In this document: one piece after another, positions 35,344-44,146 of the stretch
Layout of the letters: every line of letters starts with the position of its first letter
How positions within the stretch are numbered: the stretch's first letter is position 1
Origin: Terriglobia bacterium
GTDB taxonomy: Bacteria; Acidobacteriota; Terriglobia; Acidiferrales; UBA7541
NCBI GenBank assembly: GCA_020073605.1
Contig: JAIQEW010000014.1
Location: 1 to 64,000, forward strand
Length of the DNA: 64,000 nucleotides
Direction: 5' to 3'
Position numbers and translations under genes: made by a program
Notes under the pieces: generated by a model
Database searches by the model: none
Told to the model about the DNA's origin: nothing
Seen by the model: the letters and a program-made list of their open reading frames with translations, nothing else

Positions 35344-35745
35344 GTGGCCTATACCTTCGACTTCGATTTGACGAACGACATTCTTCGTTGCCGCCTCGAT
35401 GGGCAGGTTACTGACGCAGTGCTGAAAGATTTCTTTCGGGTCGGATCCGAGCAAGCCGTCCGCACTCACCCTGGCGCAGGAGTCGTCGATTTCTCGGAAG
35501 TTACCTCATTGGAAGTCTCTGCCCACACGATCGAGCAGTTGGCCAAGGCGACGCCGGAATGGCGCCATCCGAACCTCCGCCGAATCGTCATTGCTCCCTC
35601 TCCCGAAGTCTACGGAATGATGCGCATGTTTGAGATACACGGGGAGGAGAAGCGCCCTAACCTTCACGTGGTTCGCACCGAGCGGGAGGCGTGGGCGATC
35701 TTGGCCGTGCCGAACCCGCGGTTCGAGCCTCTCGAGATGAGGTAA
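35344..35745 (+). CDS. SpoIIAA/STAS-like protein
   Basis: A 133-aa protein beginning at GTG (GGGGCGG about 6 nt upstream). The pattern resembles SpoIIAA-like proteins: 'ILRCRLDGQVTDAVLKDFF', 'GAGVVDFSEVTSLEVSAHTI', then 'RRIVIAPSPEVYGMMRMFEI' and a tail 'VVRTEREAWAILAVPNPRFE'. These proteins have a STAS-related alpha/beta fold often linked to anti-sigma or phosphorelay regulation, but most members outside Bacilli are uncharacterised. No phosphorylatable Ser context can be assigned confidently. Confidence 0.65.
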   Translation: MAYTFDFDLTNDILRCRLDGQVTDAVLKDFFRVGSEQAVRTHPGAGVVDFSEVTSLEVSAHTIEQLAKATPEWRHPNLRRIVIAPSPEVYGMMRMFEIHGEEKRPNLHVVRTEREAWAILAVPNPRFEPLEMR

Positions 35746-35887
35746 TCCGCAACCGCCTGCAGCGAGCTTCATCCTTCGTACGCTGAGTGGGGCGCTGCAA
35801 ATCTGCTTGGGGCATCCTTGCGTCGCCTTCGCGTTGGCGTAGAATGCGCTTCGCACAAAAAGCGGAAAGGTCGCCGTTGCTCTGGAG

Positions 35888-36397
35888 CTACATCCTGCCT
35901 TCGTCGCCGGACGGGCCGTAGATCGACGGCACGGGCACCTGGTTCATCCGGAGATAGACGGAGAGCTGCCCGCGGTGGTGGATGATGTGGTTGAGGATCA
36001 TGCTGCGCAGGACGTCCGTGCGCGGCATCGAGAAAATTGTTTTGCCGCCGCTCTGCAGAGTCCACGTTTTCTGAAGGTCTTCATCGCTTGCCTTGGAAAT
36101 GGCGGCGCGGGCCGCCGCGACGTTCTTGTCGAAGATCTCGAGCAACTGCTTGCGCGAGGTCATGACCGTCGGTTGCGTGGGAGGAGCCCCCGGAGCGGCG
36201 AAATCGAATGAGCTGCCCGAAAAGGTCGTAGAGACGAATCCGGTCATTTCAGCGATGTGGCCGGCGAGACGCCCCATGGCCATGGACGTGTCGTGCGGCC
36301 TCCAAGACGTTTTGTCTTCGGGGACGCGTTCCAGAGTTTTTCGGGTGGTCGCCATCTCTTGGTCAAATTCAGGGAGAAATGCGTCGCGCAGTGCCAT
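35888..36397 (-). CDS. DinB-family protein
   Basis: A 169-aa four-helix-bundle protein of the DinB superfamily (DinB-like/YfiT type). The family's metal-binding His triad fits His in GRLAGHIAEM and the NHIIHHRGQL motif. The C-terminal 'RGQLSVYLRMNQVPVPSIYG' is typical of the DinB group that contains bacillithiol and mycothiol transferases. The ATG at 36397 is chosen because GGAGG lies 5 nt before it. The substrate is unknown. The gene sits alone on the minus strand. Confidence 0.85.
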   Translation of the reverse strand: MALRDAFLPEFDQEMATTRKTLERVPEDKTSWRPHDTSMAMGRLAGHIAEMTGFVSTTFSGSSFDFAAPGAPPTQPTVMTSRKQLLEIFDKNVAAARAAISKASDEDLQKTWTLQSGGKTIFSMPRTDVLRSMILNHIIHHRGQLSVYLRMNQVPVPSIYGPSGDEGRM

Positions 36398-36518
36398 GTG
36401 TGCCTCCATTGGAATCGTGGGTTTTGCCGGGGTTATCTTATCTCAGGAGCACGAGCGGTCGATAACGCCGAACTCAAAGCTGGTTGGATGCCGGAGGGGG
36501 CAAGAAGATTCGGCGCTG

Positions 36519-37187
36519 TCAGTCCCCGCCACGTCCAGCGGAGTGCGTCAACACCGTCGGCGCGTCGGGAGGAGCGGGCTGGACACGCGCCGGCGGAGAA
36601 TTCGCGCCGCCGCCTGCAGTCTGCTTCCACGTGTGCAGGATGCGGTGAATCACGGTGATGTTGGGCCCGATCGCCAGAATCCAGAGCGCGACATCCATGC
36701 GATTCGCAAGCGCGCCCAGAATCATCAGCGCGAGCCGCTCGGGCCGTTCCCAAAATCCGATTTCCGAAGTGGGCACGAGAGATTCGGCCCGTGCTTTGGC
36801 GTAGCTGACCATCACCGAGCCGGCCATGGCCGCTCCGGCGAGCACGGCGTAGAGGAAACGGTTCACCTGCGCGTAGTACACCAGCAGGCCAAGGAACAAG
36901 ATCAGGTCCGCGTAGCGGTCGAGGATGGAATCAAGGAAGCCGCCGAACAGGGAAACGCGATTCTGGCGGCGCGCCACGGGCCCGTCGAGCAGGTCGCACA
37001 GCCCCGCCACGATCATCAGTCCGCCGCCAGCCGCAAATCGTCCTTGGGCAAACAGCACGCCGGCCCACAGATTCGCGATGAGAGCGGACCACGTGATTAC
37101 GTTGGGAGGGATTCCTGTAGGGGCGAGCAGGGCGGCGATGCGGTCAACGGGCCAGGAGAGATACCGGCCAATGGTGCGCGTCAACAT
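36519..37187 (-). CDS. CDP-alcohol phosphatidyltransferase-family protein
   Basis: A 222-aa membrane protein that transfers a phosphatidyl group from a CDP-linked lipid to an alcohol. The family motif D-x2-D-G-x2-A-R-x8-G-x3-D-x3-D is intact in CDLLDGPVARRQNRVSLFGG and the following FLDSILDRYAD. It has about six hydrophobic segments and a short, mostly unordered C-terminal tail rich in Pro/Ala. The alcohol substrate is not deducible (glycerol-3-phosphate and inositol are common). It sits 19 bp downstream of the greA stop on the same strand, so co-transcription is likely. No strong ribosome binding site is seen. Confidence 0.88.
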   Translation of the reverse strand: MLTRTIGRYLSWPVDRIAALLAPTGIPPNVITWSALIANLWAGVLFAQGRFAAGGGLMIVAGLCDLLDGPVARRQNRVSLFGGFLDSILDRYADLILFLGLLVYYAQVNRFLYAVLAGAAMAGSVMVSYAKARAESLVPTSEIGFWERPERLALMILGALANRMDVALWILAIGPNITVIHRILHTWKQTAGGGANSPPARVQPAPPDAPTVLTHSAGRGGD

Positions 37188-37205
37188 GTGGTCGGGGTCA
37201 CTCCG

Positions 37206-37685
37206 CTATTCCTCTTCGTAGATGGTAATCAACCGGACGACCTCGTATTCCTTCACGCCCGCCGGCGTCGTCACCTTCACTTCATCGCCGACCTTCTTGC
37301 CAAGCAGCGCCCGGCCGATCGGAGAACTCGTCGAAATCAGGCCCTTTGCTGCGTCGGCCTCTTCCACCGTCACCAGTTTGTACTCGATTTTGGCGGACTT
37401 TACAATGTCCAGCACGACGATCCGCGAGCCGTAGGCGGCCCGGTCCTTCGGCAGATTGTTCAAATTGAGCATGGAAATGTCGGCCATGCGCTGGTGGAGC
37501 TGGCCGAGCCGGGCGGAGACGTACGACTGCCGCTCCTTGGCGTACTTGTACTCGGCGTTCTCGGAGAGGTCGCCGTGAGCGCGGGCTACCTTGATTTCCT
37601 TCGGCAACTCGGTGTGCAGCTCATGCTCAAGGGCGGCGATTTCGTCCTTCAGCTTTTTCTTGATCTTCTCTGCCAGATCGATCAT
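37206..37685 (-). CDS. greA: Transcription elongation factor GreA
   Basis: A 159-aa protein that rescues arrested RNA polymerase by stimulating transcript cleavage. The N-terminal coiled coil carries the HGDLSENAEYKYAKERQ signature, with its acidic tip, and the C-terminal domain ends 'TPAGVKEYEVVRLITIYEEE' in the Gre-family pattern. Length is close to the usual 158 aa. It is followed on the same strand by the phosphatidyltransferase gene. Confidence 0.95.
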   Translation of the reverse strand: MIDLAEKIKKKLKDEIAALEHELHTELPKEIKVARAHGDLSENAEYKYAKERQSYVSARLGQLHQRMADISMLNLNNLPKDRAAYGSRIVVLDIVKSAKIEYKLVTVEEADAAKGLISTSSPIGRALLGKKVGDEVKVTTPAGVKEYEVVRLITIYEEE

Positions 37686-37851
37686 TGGAAGGTATGTCCA
37701 AGAGGGCCATTCTTGCTTGGCCCGCCTGCGCCCTGATTCGTGTGGCTACCAATCGGATTATAGAGGATTTGCGCGTCTCGCCGCAAACACAGCCTCCCCC
37801 GCCGCTCGGTCGCGCGGGCCCCGCTTCCCGGATTGGTTCGTTTGAGACCGA

Positions 37852-38343
37852 TTACTGCTGAGTGGCCGAGGCACCCGCCTTGAGCGGTTGCAAATGGGAC
37901 TTGTACGCGCCGGGCACCGCGTTGAACGGAATGCTCAGCCGGTTCCAGCCGTTGATCGCCACGATCGCGAGAGTTAGGTTCGCAAGCTCTTCCGGATTGA
38001 ACTGCTTCGTCACGCGTTCATACACTTCGTCGGAGATGTGGCTTCCGGAAATGAGCGTGACCGCCTCCGTCCATTCGAGGGCCGTCCGTTCCCGTTCGTT
38101 GTAAAACGGCGCTTCCCGCCACGCGTCCAGGACGTAGAGCCGCTGCTCGGTTTCTCCCAGCGCGCGCGCGTCTTTGCTGTGCATGTCCAGGCAGTAAGCG
38201 CAACCGTTGATCTGTGAGGCCCGCATTTTGACGAGTTCCAGCAGGAGCTTTTCCAGACCGCAGGAGTCCACGAAGGTCTGAAGAGCTATCATGGCTTGAT
38301 AGCCTTTCGGCGATGCCTTGAAAGGGTTGCCGCGCGGTTCCAT
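37852..38343 (-). CDS. Carboxymuconolactone decarboxylase/AhpD-like protein
   Basis: A 163-aa protein of the AhpD-like alkylhydroperoxidase family. The core motif is 'MRASQINGCAYCLDMHSKDA', with the CxxC pair and a downstream His that form the AhpD redox centre. The second half has 'LALVAIN'-like 'NLTLAIVAINGWNRL', typical for this family. AAGGAG sits 8 nt before the ATG. It is probably a thiol antioxidant or a decarboxylase relative; the exact reaction is not clear. Confidence 0.88.
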   Translation of the reverse strand: MEPRGNPFKASPKGYQAMIALQTFVDSCGLEKLLLELVKMRASQINGCAYCLDMHSKDARALGETEQRLYVLDAWREAPFYNERERTALEWTEAVTLISGSHISDEVYERVTKQFNPEELANLTLAIVAINGWNRLSIPFNAVPGAYKSHLQPLKAGASATQQ

Positions 38344-38497
38344 CTTTGATTCTCCTTAATTGAGGGCTGCTGCGAGTATATCGCTCCGGCGCGGGATTTT
38401 GCGAATACGCGCCGGGCGCGGCAGGCGTCGCGCTCTTCGCTGTTCTTTTCGCTGTACAATGGCGCGATCCAGCCGCGGGTGCGAGCCGGGAGAACGC

Positions 38498-39643
38498 GTG
38501 AATCTCGAGCTGACCGAAGAGCAGAAGCTGCTGCAGCGAAGCGTCCGGGAGTTTGCCGAGGCGGAGGTGAAGCCCCTCGCCAGGGAACTCGACGAGACGG
38601 GCCGCTTCCCGCGCGAGACTCTGCGCAAAGCCGCGGAGCTGGGCCTGACCGGCATCACCGTCCCGGAAAGATACGGCGGCGCCGGGATGGATCACATCTG
38701 CTACTCGATCGTGATGGAGGAAATCGCCCGGGTCTGCGCCTCGACGAGCGTCATCCTCTCCGTGCAGAACTCGCTCTTCTGCGGCACGCTCGAACACTTC
38801 GGCACCGAGGAGCAGAAGAAGAAGTTCCTCGTACCGTTCGCGCGGGGCGAAAAAATCGGCTGCTACGCGCTCACCGAGCCGCAGGCCGGCTCGAACGCCG
38901 CGGCCCTCGCGACGAAAGCCATCCGCAAGGGCGACCGCTACGTGATCAACGGCACCAAGGCGTGGATTACCAACGGCGGCGCGGCCGACGCGGGAGTCAT
39001 CTACGTCAATACGCAGCCCGAGAAGGGCGAGAAGGGAATCACGGCTCTTCTCGTCGAGAAGGGCACGCCGGGATTCGCCGTCGGCAAGGAAGAAAAGAAA
39101 CTCGGCATTCACGCCACGGCTTGCACCGAGCTTTCCTTCACCGATTGCGAAGTGCCCGCTGAGAATCGCGTTGGCAACGAAGGCGATGGTTACAAAATCG
39201 CGCTGACGACGCTCGACGGGGGCCGCATCGGCATCGCCTCGCAGGCCACGGGAATCGCGCAGGGCGCGTACGAAGCCGCTCTCGCCTACGCGCGCCAGCG
39301 GCAGGCCTTCGGGCATCCCATCGCCGAGTTTCAGGCGATTCAATTCATGCTTGCGGACATGGCCACGGAAATCGACGCGGCGCGATTGCTCGCGCGCCGT
39401 GCGGCGTGGAAGCAGGATTCGGGCGCGCGCTTTTCCATGGAGGCGGCCATCGCGAAGCTCTTCGCGAGCGAGATGGCCACGCGCGTGGCGCACAAGGCGA
39501 TTCAGATTCACGGCGGCAATGGCTACAGCAGCGAATATCCCGTCGAGCGAGCCTATCGCGACGCACGCATCACCGAAATCTACGAAGGCACGAGCGAGAT
39601 TCAGCGCCTCGTGATCGCATCGTGGCTTTTGAAACGCCAATAA
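38498..39643 (+). CDS. Acyl-CoA dehydrogenase
   Basis: A 381-aa flavoenzyme that introduces a double bond into acyl-CoA. Motifs seen are 'CYALTEPQAGSNAAAL' (FAD contacts), 'KAWITNGG', 'IHGGNGYSSEYPVERAYRDA' and 'YEGTSEIQRLVIASWLLKR', which holds the catalytic Glu as in the short-chain family. The GTG start at 38498 has GGGAG 6 nt upstream; the open frame extends 138 bp further but encodes Arg-rich sequence unlike the family. A TACAAT box at 38455-38460 may be the -10 element, though no good -35 was found. It precedes the UvrC-like gene by 26 bp. Confidence 0.93.
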   Translation: MNLELTEEQKLLQRSVREFAEAEVKPLARELDETGRFPRETLRKAAELGLTGITVPERYGGAGMDHICYSIVMEEIARVCASTSVILSVQNSLFCGTLEHFGTEEQKKKFLVPFARGEKIGCYALTEPQAGSNAAALATKAIRKGDRYVINGTKAWITNGGAADAGVIYVNTQPEKGEKGITALLVEKGTPGFAVGKEEKKLGIHATACTELSFTDCEVPAENRVGNEGDGYKIALTTLDGGRIGIASQATGIAQGAYEAALAYARQRQAFGHPIAEFQAIQFMLADMATEIDAARLLARRAAWKQDSGARFSMEAAIAKLFASEMATRVAHKAIQIHGGNGYSSEYPVERAYRDARITEIYEGTSEIQRLVIASWLLKRQ

Positions 39644-39669
39644 CTTTCACCCCGTTGTATTCTTCGAGC

Positions 39670-40866
39670 GTGCTTCCACTCGATTGCGGCCAGGAATTCG
39701 ATGCGGCGCGCGACGCCGAGTTCTTCGTGGGGCTGCCCGCGCGTCCCGGCGTCCTGCTTTTCGAAATGAAGGACGGCGCCGCGCGGCCCTATCTTGCGCG
39801 GACCGCGGACATCCGCCGCGCCGCCGAGCGCCTCCTGAGCCCTCCGGACGCGGCCTCGAAGCGGCTGAACCTGCGGGAGGTCGCCGCGCGGATTCGCTAT
39901 CGCGTCACCGGATCGAAATTCGAACAAGCGTTCGCTCTTTATCAGCATGCGAAGCAGATCTTCCCGGGCCGCTATCGCGATCTGCTGCGCCTGCGCCCAC
40001 CCGCGCTTCTGAAAGTGAATCTGCGGAATGAATACCCGCGTTGCTATGTGACGCGGCGCATCAGCGCCGACGACGGGTTCTATTTCGGGCCGTTCGCGTC
40101 GCGCCGTTTCGCCGAGGCGTTTTCCGAGGGCTTCCTCGATCTTTTCAAGATTCGCCGCTGCCAGATCAAGATCCGGCGCGATCCCGATTTTCCCGGCTGC
40201 ATCTATTCGGAAATGAAAATGTGCCTCGCGCCGTGCTTCGCGGGATGCACCAAGGCGGAATATGACGTCGAAGTGGGGCGCGTGCTTGAAACCCTCGATT
40301 CCACCGGCGCGGCGCTCACCGCGAAGTTTGAACGCGAGCGGGAGGCGGCCAGCGAGGCGCTCGATTTCGAGCGTGCCGCCGCGCTGCACAAGCGCCTTGA
40401 AAAAGTCTCCGCCGCGCTGCGCGGCTTGCCGGAGCTTGCCAGGCGAATCGAAGACCTCGACGCCGTGATCCTCGCGCGCGCCGCCGAGGAGAAGACCATC
40501 GCCGTGTTTCCGGTCCGCGGCGGCCTTCTGGCCGAGCCGGTCTTTCTTGATTTCGGCGAGCTTTCGAGCCAGCCGCGGTCCGTCGAGGCGATCCTGCGGC
40601 AGGCATTGCAGCCGGTGCCGAACTTGCGTGAGAAGAGGCCGGAGCACCCGGATGCAAGCTGGCGCGGCCGGTACGGCTTGCGAGCCGCGCCTCCAGAATT
40701 AGCCGAGCACCTATCGCTCGTAGCCCGGTGGTTTTACTCGAAGCCGCGCGAAGGCGAAATCCTCTTTCGAGAAGAGGACTGGCCCTACCGCCGGATTCTG
40801 CGGGCGTGCGGACGGCTGCTTGCGCCTCCGGCCCCGCCGCCTGCTGGCGGGCCCCCGAAGGCATAA
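39670..40866 (+). CDS. UvrC-like protein with degenerate GIY-YIG domain, nuclease domain absent
   Basis: A 398-aa protein related to the N-terminal part of UvrC. Residues about 24-52 align with the GIY-YIG region but key residues are lost ('PGVLLFEMKD' for PGVY.., 'PYLARTADIRR' for YVGKA..LRxR). Residues about 115-190 keep the 'YPRCYVTRRI', 'FYFGPF' and 'CIYSEMKMCLAPC' segments seen in UvrC. A UVR motif (EALDFERAAALHKRL) lies at about 235-250. The C-terminal RNase-H-like nuclease and helix-hairpin-helix domains of UvrC are missing, and the protein ends in a Pro-rich tail. It is typical of Acidobacteriota; its role in repair is unproven. GTG 39670 was chosen. Confidence 0.8.
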   Translation: MLPLDCGQEFDAARDAEFFVGLPARPGVLLFEMKDGAARPYLARTADIRRAAERLLSPPDAASKRLNLREVAARIRYRVTGSKFEQAFALYQHAKQIFPGRYRDLLRLRPPALLKVNLRNEYPRCYVTRRISADDGFYFGPFASRRFAEAFSEGFLDLFKIRRCQIKIRRDPDFPGCIYSEMKMCLAPCFAGCTKAEYDVEVGRVLETLDSTGAALTAKFEREREAASEALDFERAAALHKRLEKVSAALRGLPELARRIEDLDAVILARAAEEKTIAVFPVRGGLLAEPVFLDFGELSSQPRSVEAILRQALQPVPNLREKRPEHPDASWRGRYGLRAAPPELAEHLSLVARWFYSKPREGEILFREEDWPYRRILRACGRLLAPPAPPPAGGPPKA

Positions 40867-40928
40867 GGTAATCCGAGAGATAATCGTCGTCTCCGCGGCT
40901 CACGGTTGCGTCGTACAATTGAAAGAGC

Positions 40929-42275
40929 ATGACAGAGAGTGATTCAGCTAAACCGGTTGCTCCGACAGCCGCCGAGAGCCGCTCCCGATTCCACGATACG
41001 ATCCGCTCGCTGAAATACCGCAACTTTCAGCTTTTCTTCAGCGGCCAGTTGATCTCGCTCGTTGGCACTTGGATGCAGAACGTCGCGCAGGCCTGGCTCG
41101 TCTATCGCATGACTGGTTCGTCGCTTCTTCTCGGCCTCGTCTCATTCGCGGGGCAGATCCCCGTGTTTCCCCTGGCGCCGCTTGCCGGAATGGTGGCGGA
41201 CCGCCTGAACCGCCGCAAGATCGTGATCGCGACGCAGACCGCCTCGATGATTCTCGCGCTCATTCTTGCGTTTCTCACGCTCACGGGCCGCGTGAAGGTG
41301 TGGGAAGTGGTCGTTCTCGCGGCATTTACGGGAGTCGTGAACTCGTTTGATATTCCGGCGCGGCAGTCGTTTCTGGTCGAGATGGTCGGCCGCGAGGATT
41401 TGATGAACGCGATCGCGCTCAACTCGTCGATGTTCAACGGGGCGCGGATCATCGGCCCGGCGATCGCGGGAATCCTCGTCGCGGGCATCGGCGAGGGCTG
41501 GTGCTTTTTCGCCAATGGCGCGAGCTACATCGCGGTGATTATCGGCCTCCTGATGATGCGCATCGCGCCGCGGCAAGCCGAGCGCGAGCGCGCGTCGGCC
41601 CTCGAGCACATCGCCGAGGGATTCCGCTTCGTCCGCCATACGGCGCCGATTCGCGCGCTGCTCCTGCTGATCGGCCTCGTGAGCCTTGCAGCCATGCCGT
41701 ACACGGTTCTCATGCCGATCTTTGCCGCGCGCGTGCTGCACGGAAACGCCCGAACGCTCGGCGTTCTGGGCGCGGCGACGGGAGTCGGCGCTTTGAGCGG
41801 GGCTCTCATGCTGGCCGCGCGCACAAAAGTCACCGGCCTCGGGCGCTGGGTGGCGATCGCCGCCGGCAGCCTGGGCATGGGCCTGATTCTCTTTTCGTTT
41901 TCGCGGTGGTACGTCCTTTCGGTGATTCTGCTCGTGCCCGTCGGATGCGGGATGATGACCCATCTGAGTGGGTCAAACACGCTGATCCAATCGATGGTCC
42001 CCGACCGGCTGCGCGGCCGCGTGATGTCGGTCTACTCGATGATGTTCATGGGCATGGCGCCGCTCGGAGCGCTGCTCGCCGGCGCGATTGCGGATCGCAT
42101 TGGCGCGCAATGGACGGTCGGGATGGGCGGCGCGTTCACCGTCGCCGCTGCAATCGTTTTCGCGCGCCACTTGCCGAAGATTCGCCTCGAGGCGCGTGAA
42201 CTCCTGAGCGCGCAGGGATTGGCCAACGACGATCCGGCGCAGGAGATGACGGCGCGTCGTCTGAGCCTTTCTTGA
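40929..42275 (+). CDS. MFS transporter (EntS/TetV-like exporter)
   Basis: A 448-aa membrane protein with 12 predicted transmembrane helices. The opening FHDTIRSLKYRNFQLFFSGQ and 'GTWMQNVAQAWLVYRMTGSS' match the drug/siderophore-exporter subgroup (EntS-like). The A-motif between helices 2 and 3 is 'GMVADRLNRRKIVIATQ', and 'PARQSFLVEMVGREDLMNAIALNSS' is the conserved loop. The substrate is unknown; the group mainly exports. A TACAAT box lies 10 nt before the ATG and no ribosome binding site is obvious, so the leader may be very short. Confidence 0.9.
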   Translation: MTESDSAKPVAPTAAESRSRFHDTIRSLKYRNFQLFFSGQLISLVGTWMQNVAQAWLVYRMTGSSLLLGLVSFAGQIPVFPLAPLAGMVADRLNRRKIVIATQTASMILALILAFLTLTGRVKVWEVVVLAAFTGVVNSFDIPARQSFLVEMVGREDLMNAIALNSSMFNGARIIGPAIAGILVAGIGEGWCFFANGASYIAVIIGLLMMRIAPRQAERERASALEHIAEGFRFVRHTAPIRALLLLIGLVSLAAMPYTVLMPIFAARVLHGNARTLGVLGAATGVGALSGALMLAARTKVTGLGRWVAIAAGSLGMGLILFSFSRWYVLSVILLVPVGCGMMTHLSGSNTLIQSMVPDRLRGRVMSVYSMMFMGMAPLGALLAGAIADRIGAQWTVGMGGAFTVAAAIVFARHLPKIRLEARELLSAQGLANDDPAQEMTARRLSLS

Positions 42276-42346
42276 TCGCCGCCCGCGCGATTCTGTTCTG
42301 CTATACTGCGCGCGCTTTTCAATCTTCGCCGCGAAGCGAGGTCTGA

Positions 42347-43486
42347 GTGTCCTCTCCCGCCGCAATCGACAACAAGCGCATGCCCGGGCGTGCCACGCCG
42401 CAGGGCACCCTCCGCTACGCCGCGCGATTCCAGGGACGCGCGGCCCCCGGACATTTCCGCGAGGCGCCGGGCGGGCTGGTGCTTTCCTCCATCGGCATCG
42501 GGACCTATCTTGGCGAACCTGACGAGGCGACGGACAAAGCGTACGCGGACGCGGTCGTTGCCGCGATCGAAGGCGGCATCAACGTGGTGGACTCGGCCAT
42601 CAACTATCGCCTCCAGCGCAGCGAGCGCTCCATTGGCGCCGCGCTCAAGCAGCTCGCGGCCAAAGGCTTTTCACGCGAGGAGATCGTCCTGTGCACGAAA
42701 GCCGGATTCCTCACGCCGGACGGCGAAATGCCGGACGACGCGAACGAATACTTCTCGCGCGAGTTTCTCGAGCCGGGAATCTTTCGTCCGGAGGAGATCG
42801 CCGCCGGCTGCCACTGCATGGCGCCGCGCTATCTTGCCGACCAGCTCGACCGCAGCCGGAGGAATTTCGGGGTCGAGTGCGTGGACGTCTTCTACCTGCA
42901 CAATCCGGAAACGCAGCTGAGCGAGATTCCCGCGGAGGAATTTCGCCGCCGAATTTATGAAGCGTTTCAGTTTCTTGAATCCGCCGTCGCGGCCGGAAAG
43001 ATCGGCGCGTACGGACTCGCCACTTGGAATTGTTTCCGCGACGATCCGAAATCACAGGGATATCTTTCGCTGGCCGCGATGGAGGAAATTGCGCGCGAAG
43101 CCGGCGGTGCGGAGCATCACTTCCGCTTCGTGCAGTTGCCGCTGAATTTGGCCATGCCCGAGGCGCTCTTGCGCCCCAATCAGGTGGTTGCCGGGAAGAC
43201 GATGGCGATGGTGCAGGCGGCGCGTGCGGTGGGGATTACTCTGGTGTCGAGCGCTGCGCTGCTGCAAGGCCAGCTCGCGCGGAATCTGCCGCCCTACATC
43301 GGCGCTGCGCTCGGGCTGAAGAGCTACTCCGCGCAGGCGCTCCAATTCGCGCGGTCCGTTCCGGGAGTGACCACCGCGCTCGTCGGAATGAGCCGCGTCG
43401 AGCACGTGCGCGCCAATCTCGAAGTGATCGGCGTCGAGCCTGCCCCCCGCGATCAGTTTCTCAAGCTATTCGAGCGGAGCGGTTAG
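42347..43486 (+). CDS. Aldo/keto reductase family oxidoreductase
   Basis: A 379-aa TIM-barrel NAD(P)H-dependent oxidoreductase. The active-site Asp/Tyr pair is in 'VVDSAINYRLQRSERSIG', the Lys in 'IVLCTKAGF' and the His in 'VFYLHNPE'. The NADP phosphate site 'SVPGVTTALVGMSRVEHVRANL' is close to the end. The N-terminus, about 45 residues longer than typical, begins at GTG (42347) and includes a 'GTLRYAARFQGR' stretch; it is kept because the frame and codon use are consistent. The substrate is unknown. Confidence 0.88.
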   Translation: MSSPAAIDNKRMPGRATPQGTLRYAARFQGRAAPGHFREAPGGLVLSSIGIGTYLGEPDEATDKAYADAVVAAIEGGINVVDSAINYRLQRSERSIGAALKQLAAKGFSREEIVLCTKAGFLTPDGEMPDDANEYFSREFLEPGIFRPEEIAAGCHCMAPRYLADQLDRSRRNFGVECVDVFYLHNPETQLSEIPAEEFRRRIYEAFQFLESAVAAGKIGAYGLATWNCFRDDPKSQGYLSLAAMEEIAREAGGAEHHFRFVQLPLNLAMPEALLRPNQVVAGKTMAMVQAARAVGITLVSSAALLQGQLARNLPPYIGAALGLKSYSAQALQFARSVPGVTTALVGMSRVEHVRANLEVIGVEPAPRDQFLKLFERSG

Positions 43487-43498
43487 GTTTCTCGAGCG

Positions 43499-44146
43499 TC
43501 ATGCCTTCGATTCGTTGCCTTCGAACCACGCGTTGATCGCGGCGCCGATGGCGTCGAGATGCCCGGTGAAGAAATGGTCCGCGCCTTCGACGATCGACAG
43601 CTGTTTCGGCTCCGGCAGCATGGCAAACAGTGCTTCGAGCTTCACGCGCGAGCCGTATTGGTCGTTCCCGCCCTGGATGAAGAGTTTCGGCTTCGCGCAC
43701 GTGCGCAGATGGGAGAAATCGAGGTTGTCCACGGGAAGCCCGAGCCCGATCACATTCGCGACGCGCGCGTCCTCGCAGCCCACGCGCAGTCCCACCCAAG
43801 CCCCAAAGCTGAAGCCCGCCAGCAGAATCGGCCGCGCGGGGAATTCCGCGGCCATATAGTCGAGCGCCGCGCGGACGTCGTCCTGCTCGCCCTTCCCGCG
43901 GTCGTGCTCGCCCTCGCTCTGCTCCGTTCCGCGAAAATTGAATCGCAGGACGGGCGCCCCGCGCCGGTGCAGAGCTTTTGCCGCCTGGTAGACAACTTTG
44001 TTGTGCATCGTGCCACCGTAGAGGGGATGCGGATGGCACACGACGGCCGCGAATTTCGGATCGGCGTCGGGCGTAGTCCACAGCGTCGCTTCGAGACGCC
44101 CGGCAGGCCCTGCGAGAAAAAGGCTGCGATGGAAGACTTCAGCCAT
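43499..44146 (-). CDS. Alpha/beta hydrolase
   Basis: A 215-aa hydrolase of the small dienelactone-hydrolase-like/YkgA-type group. The opening VVCHPHPLYGGTMHNKVV and 'RFNFRGTEQSEGEHDRG' are family-typical. The nucleophile is Ser in GFSFGAW, and Asp/His complete the triad ('GGNDQYG' and 'GADHFFTGH'). The ATG overlaps the TGA of the upstream PilZ gene by 1 bp (TGATG), so translation is coupled. The open frame runs further upstream but that part overlaps the PilZ gene. Function: probably an esterase on unknown esters. Confidence 0.85.
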   Translation of the reverse strand: MAEVFHRSLFLAGPAGRLEATLWTTPDADPKFAAVVCHPHPLYGGTMHNKVVYQAAKALHRRGAPVLRFNFRGTEQSEGEHDRGKGEQDDVRAALDYMAAEFPARPILLAGFSFGAWVGLRVGCEDARVANVIGLGLPVDNLDFSHLRTCAKPKLFIQGGNDQYGSRVKLEALFAMLPEPKQLSIVEGADHFFTGHLDAIGAAINAWFEGNESKA

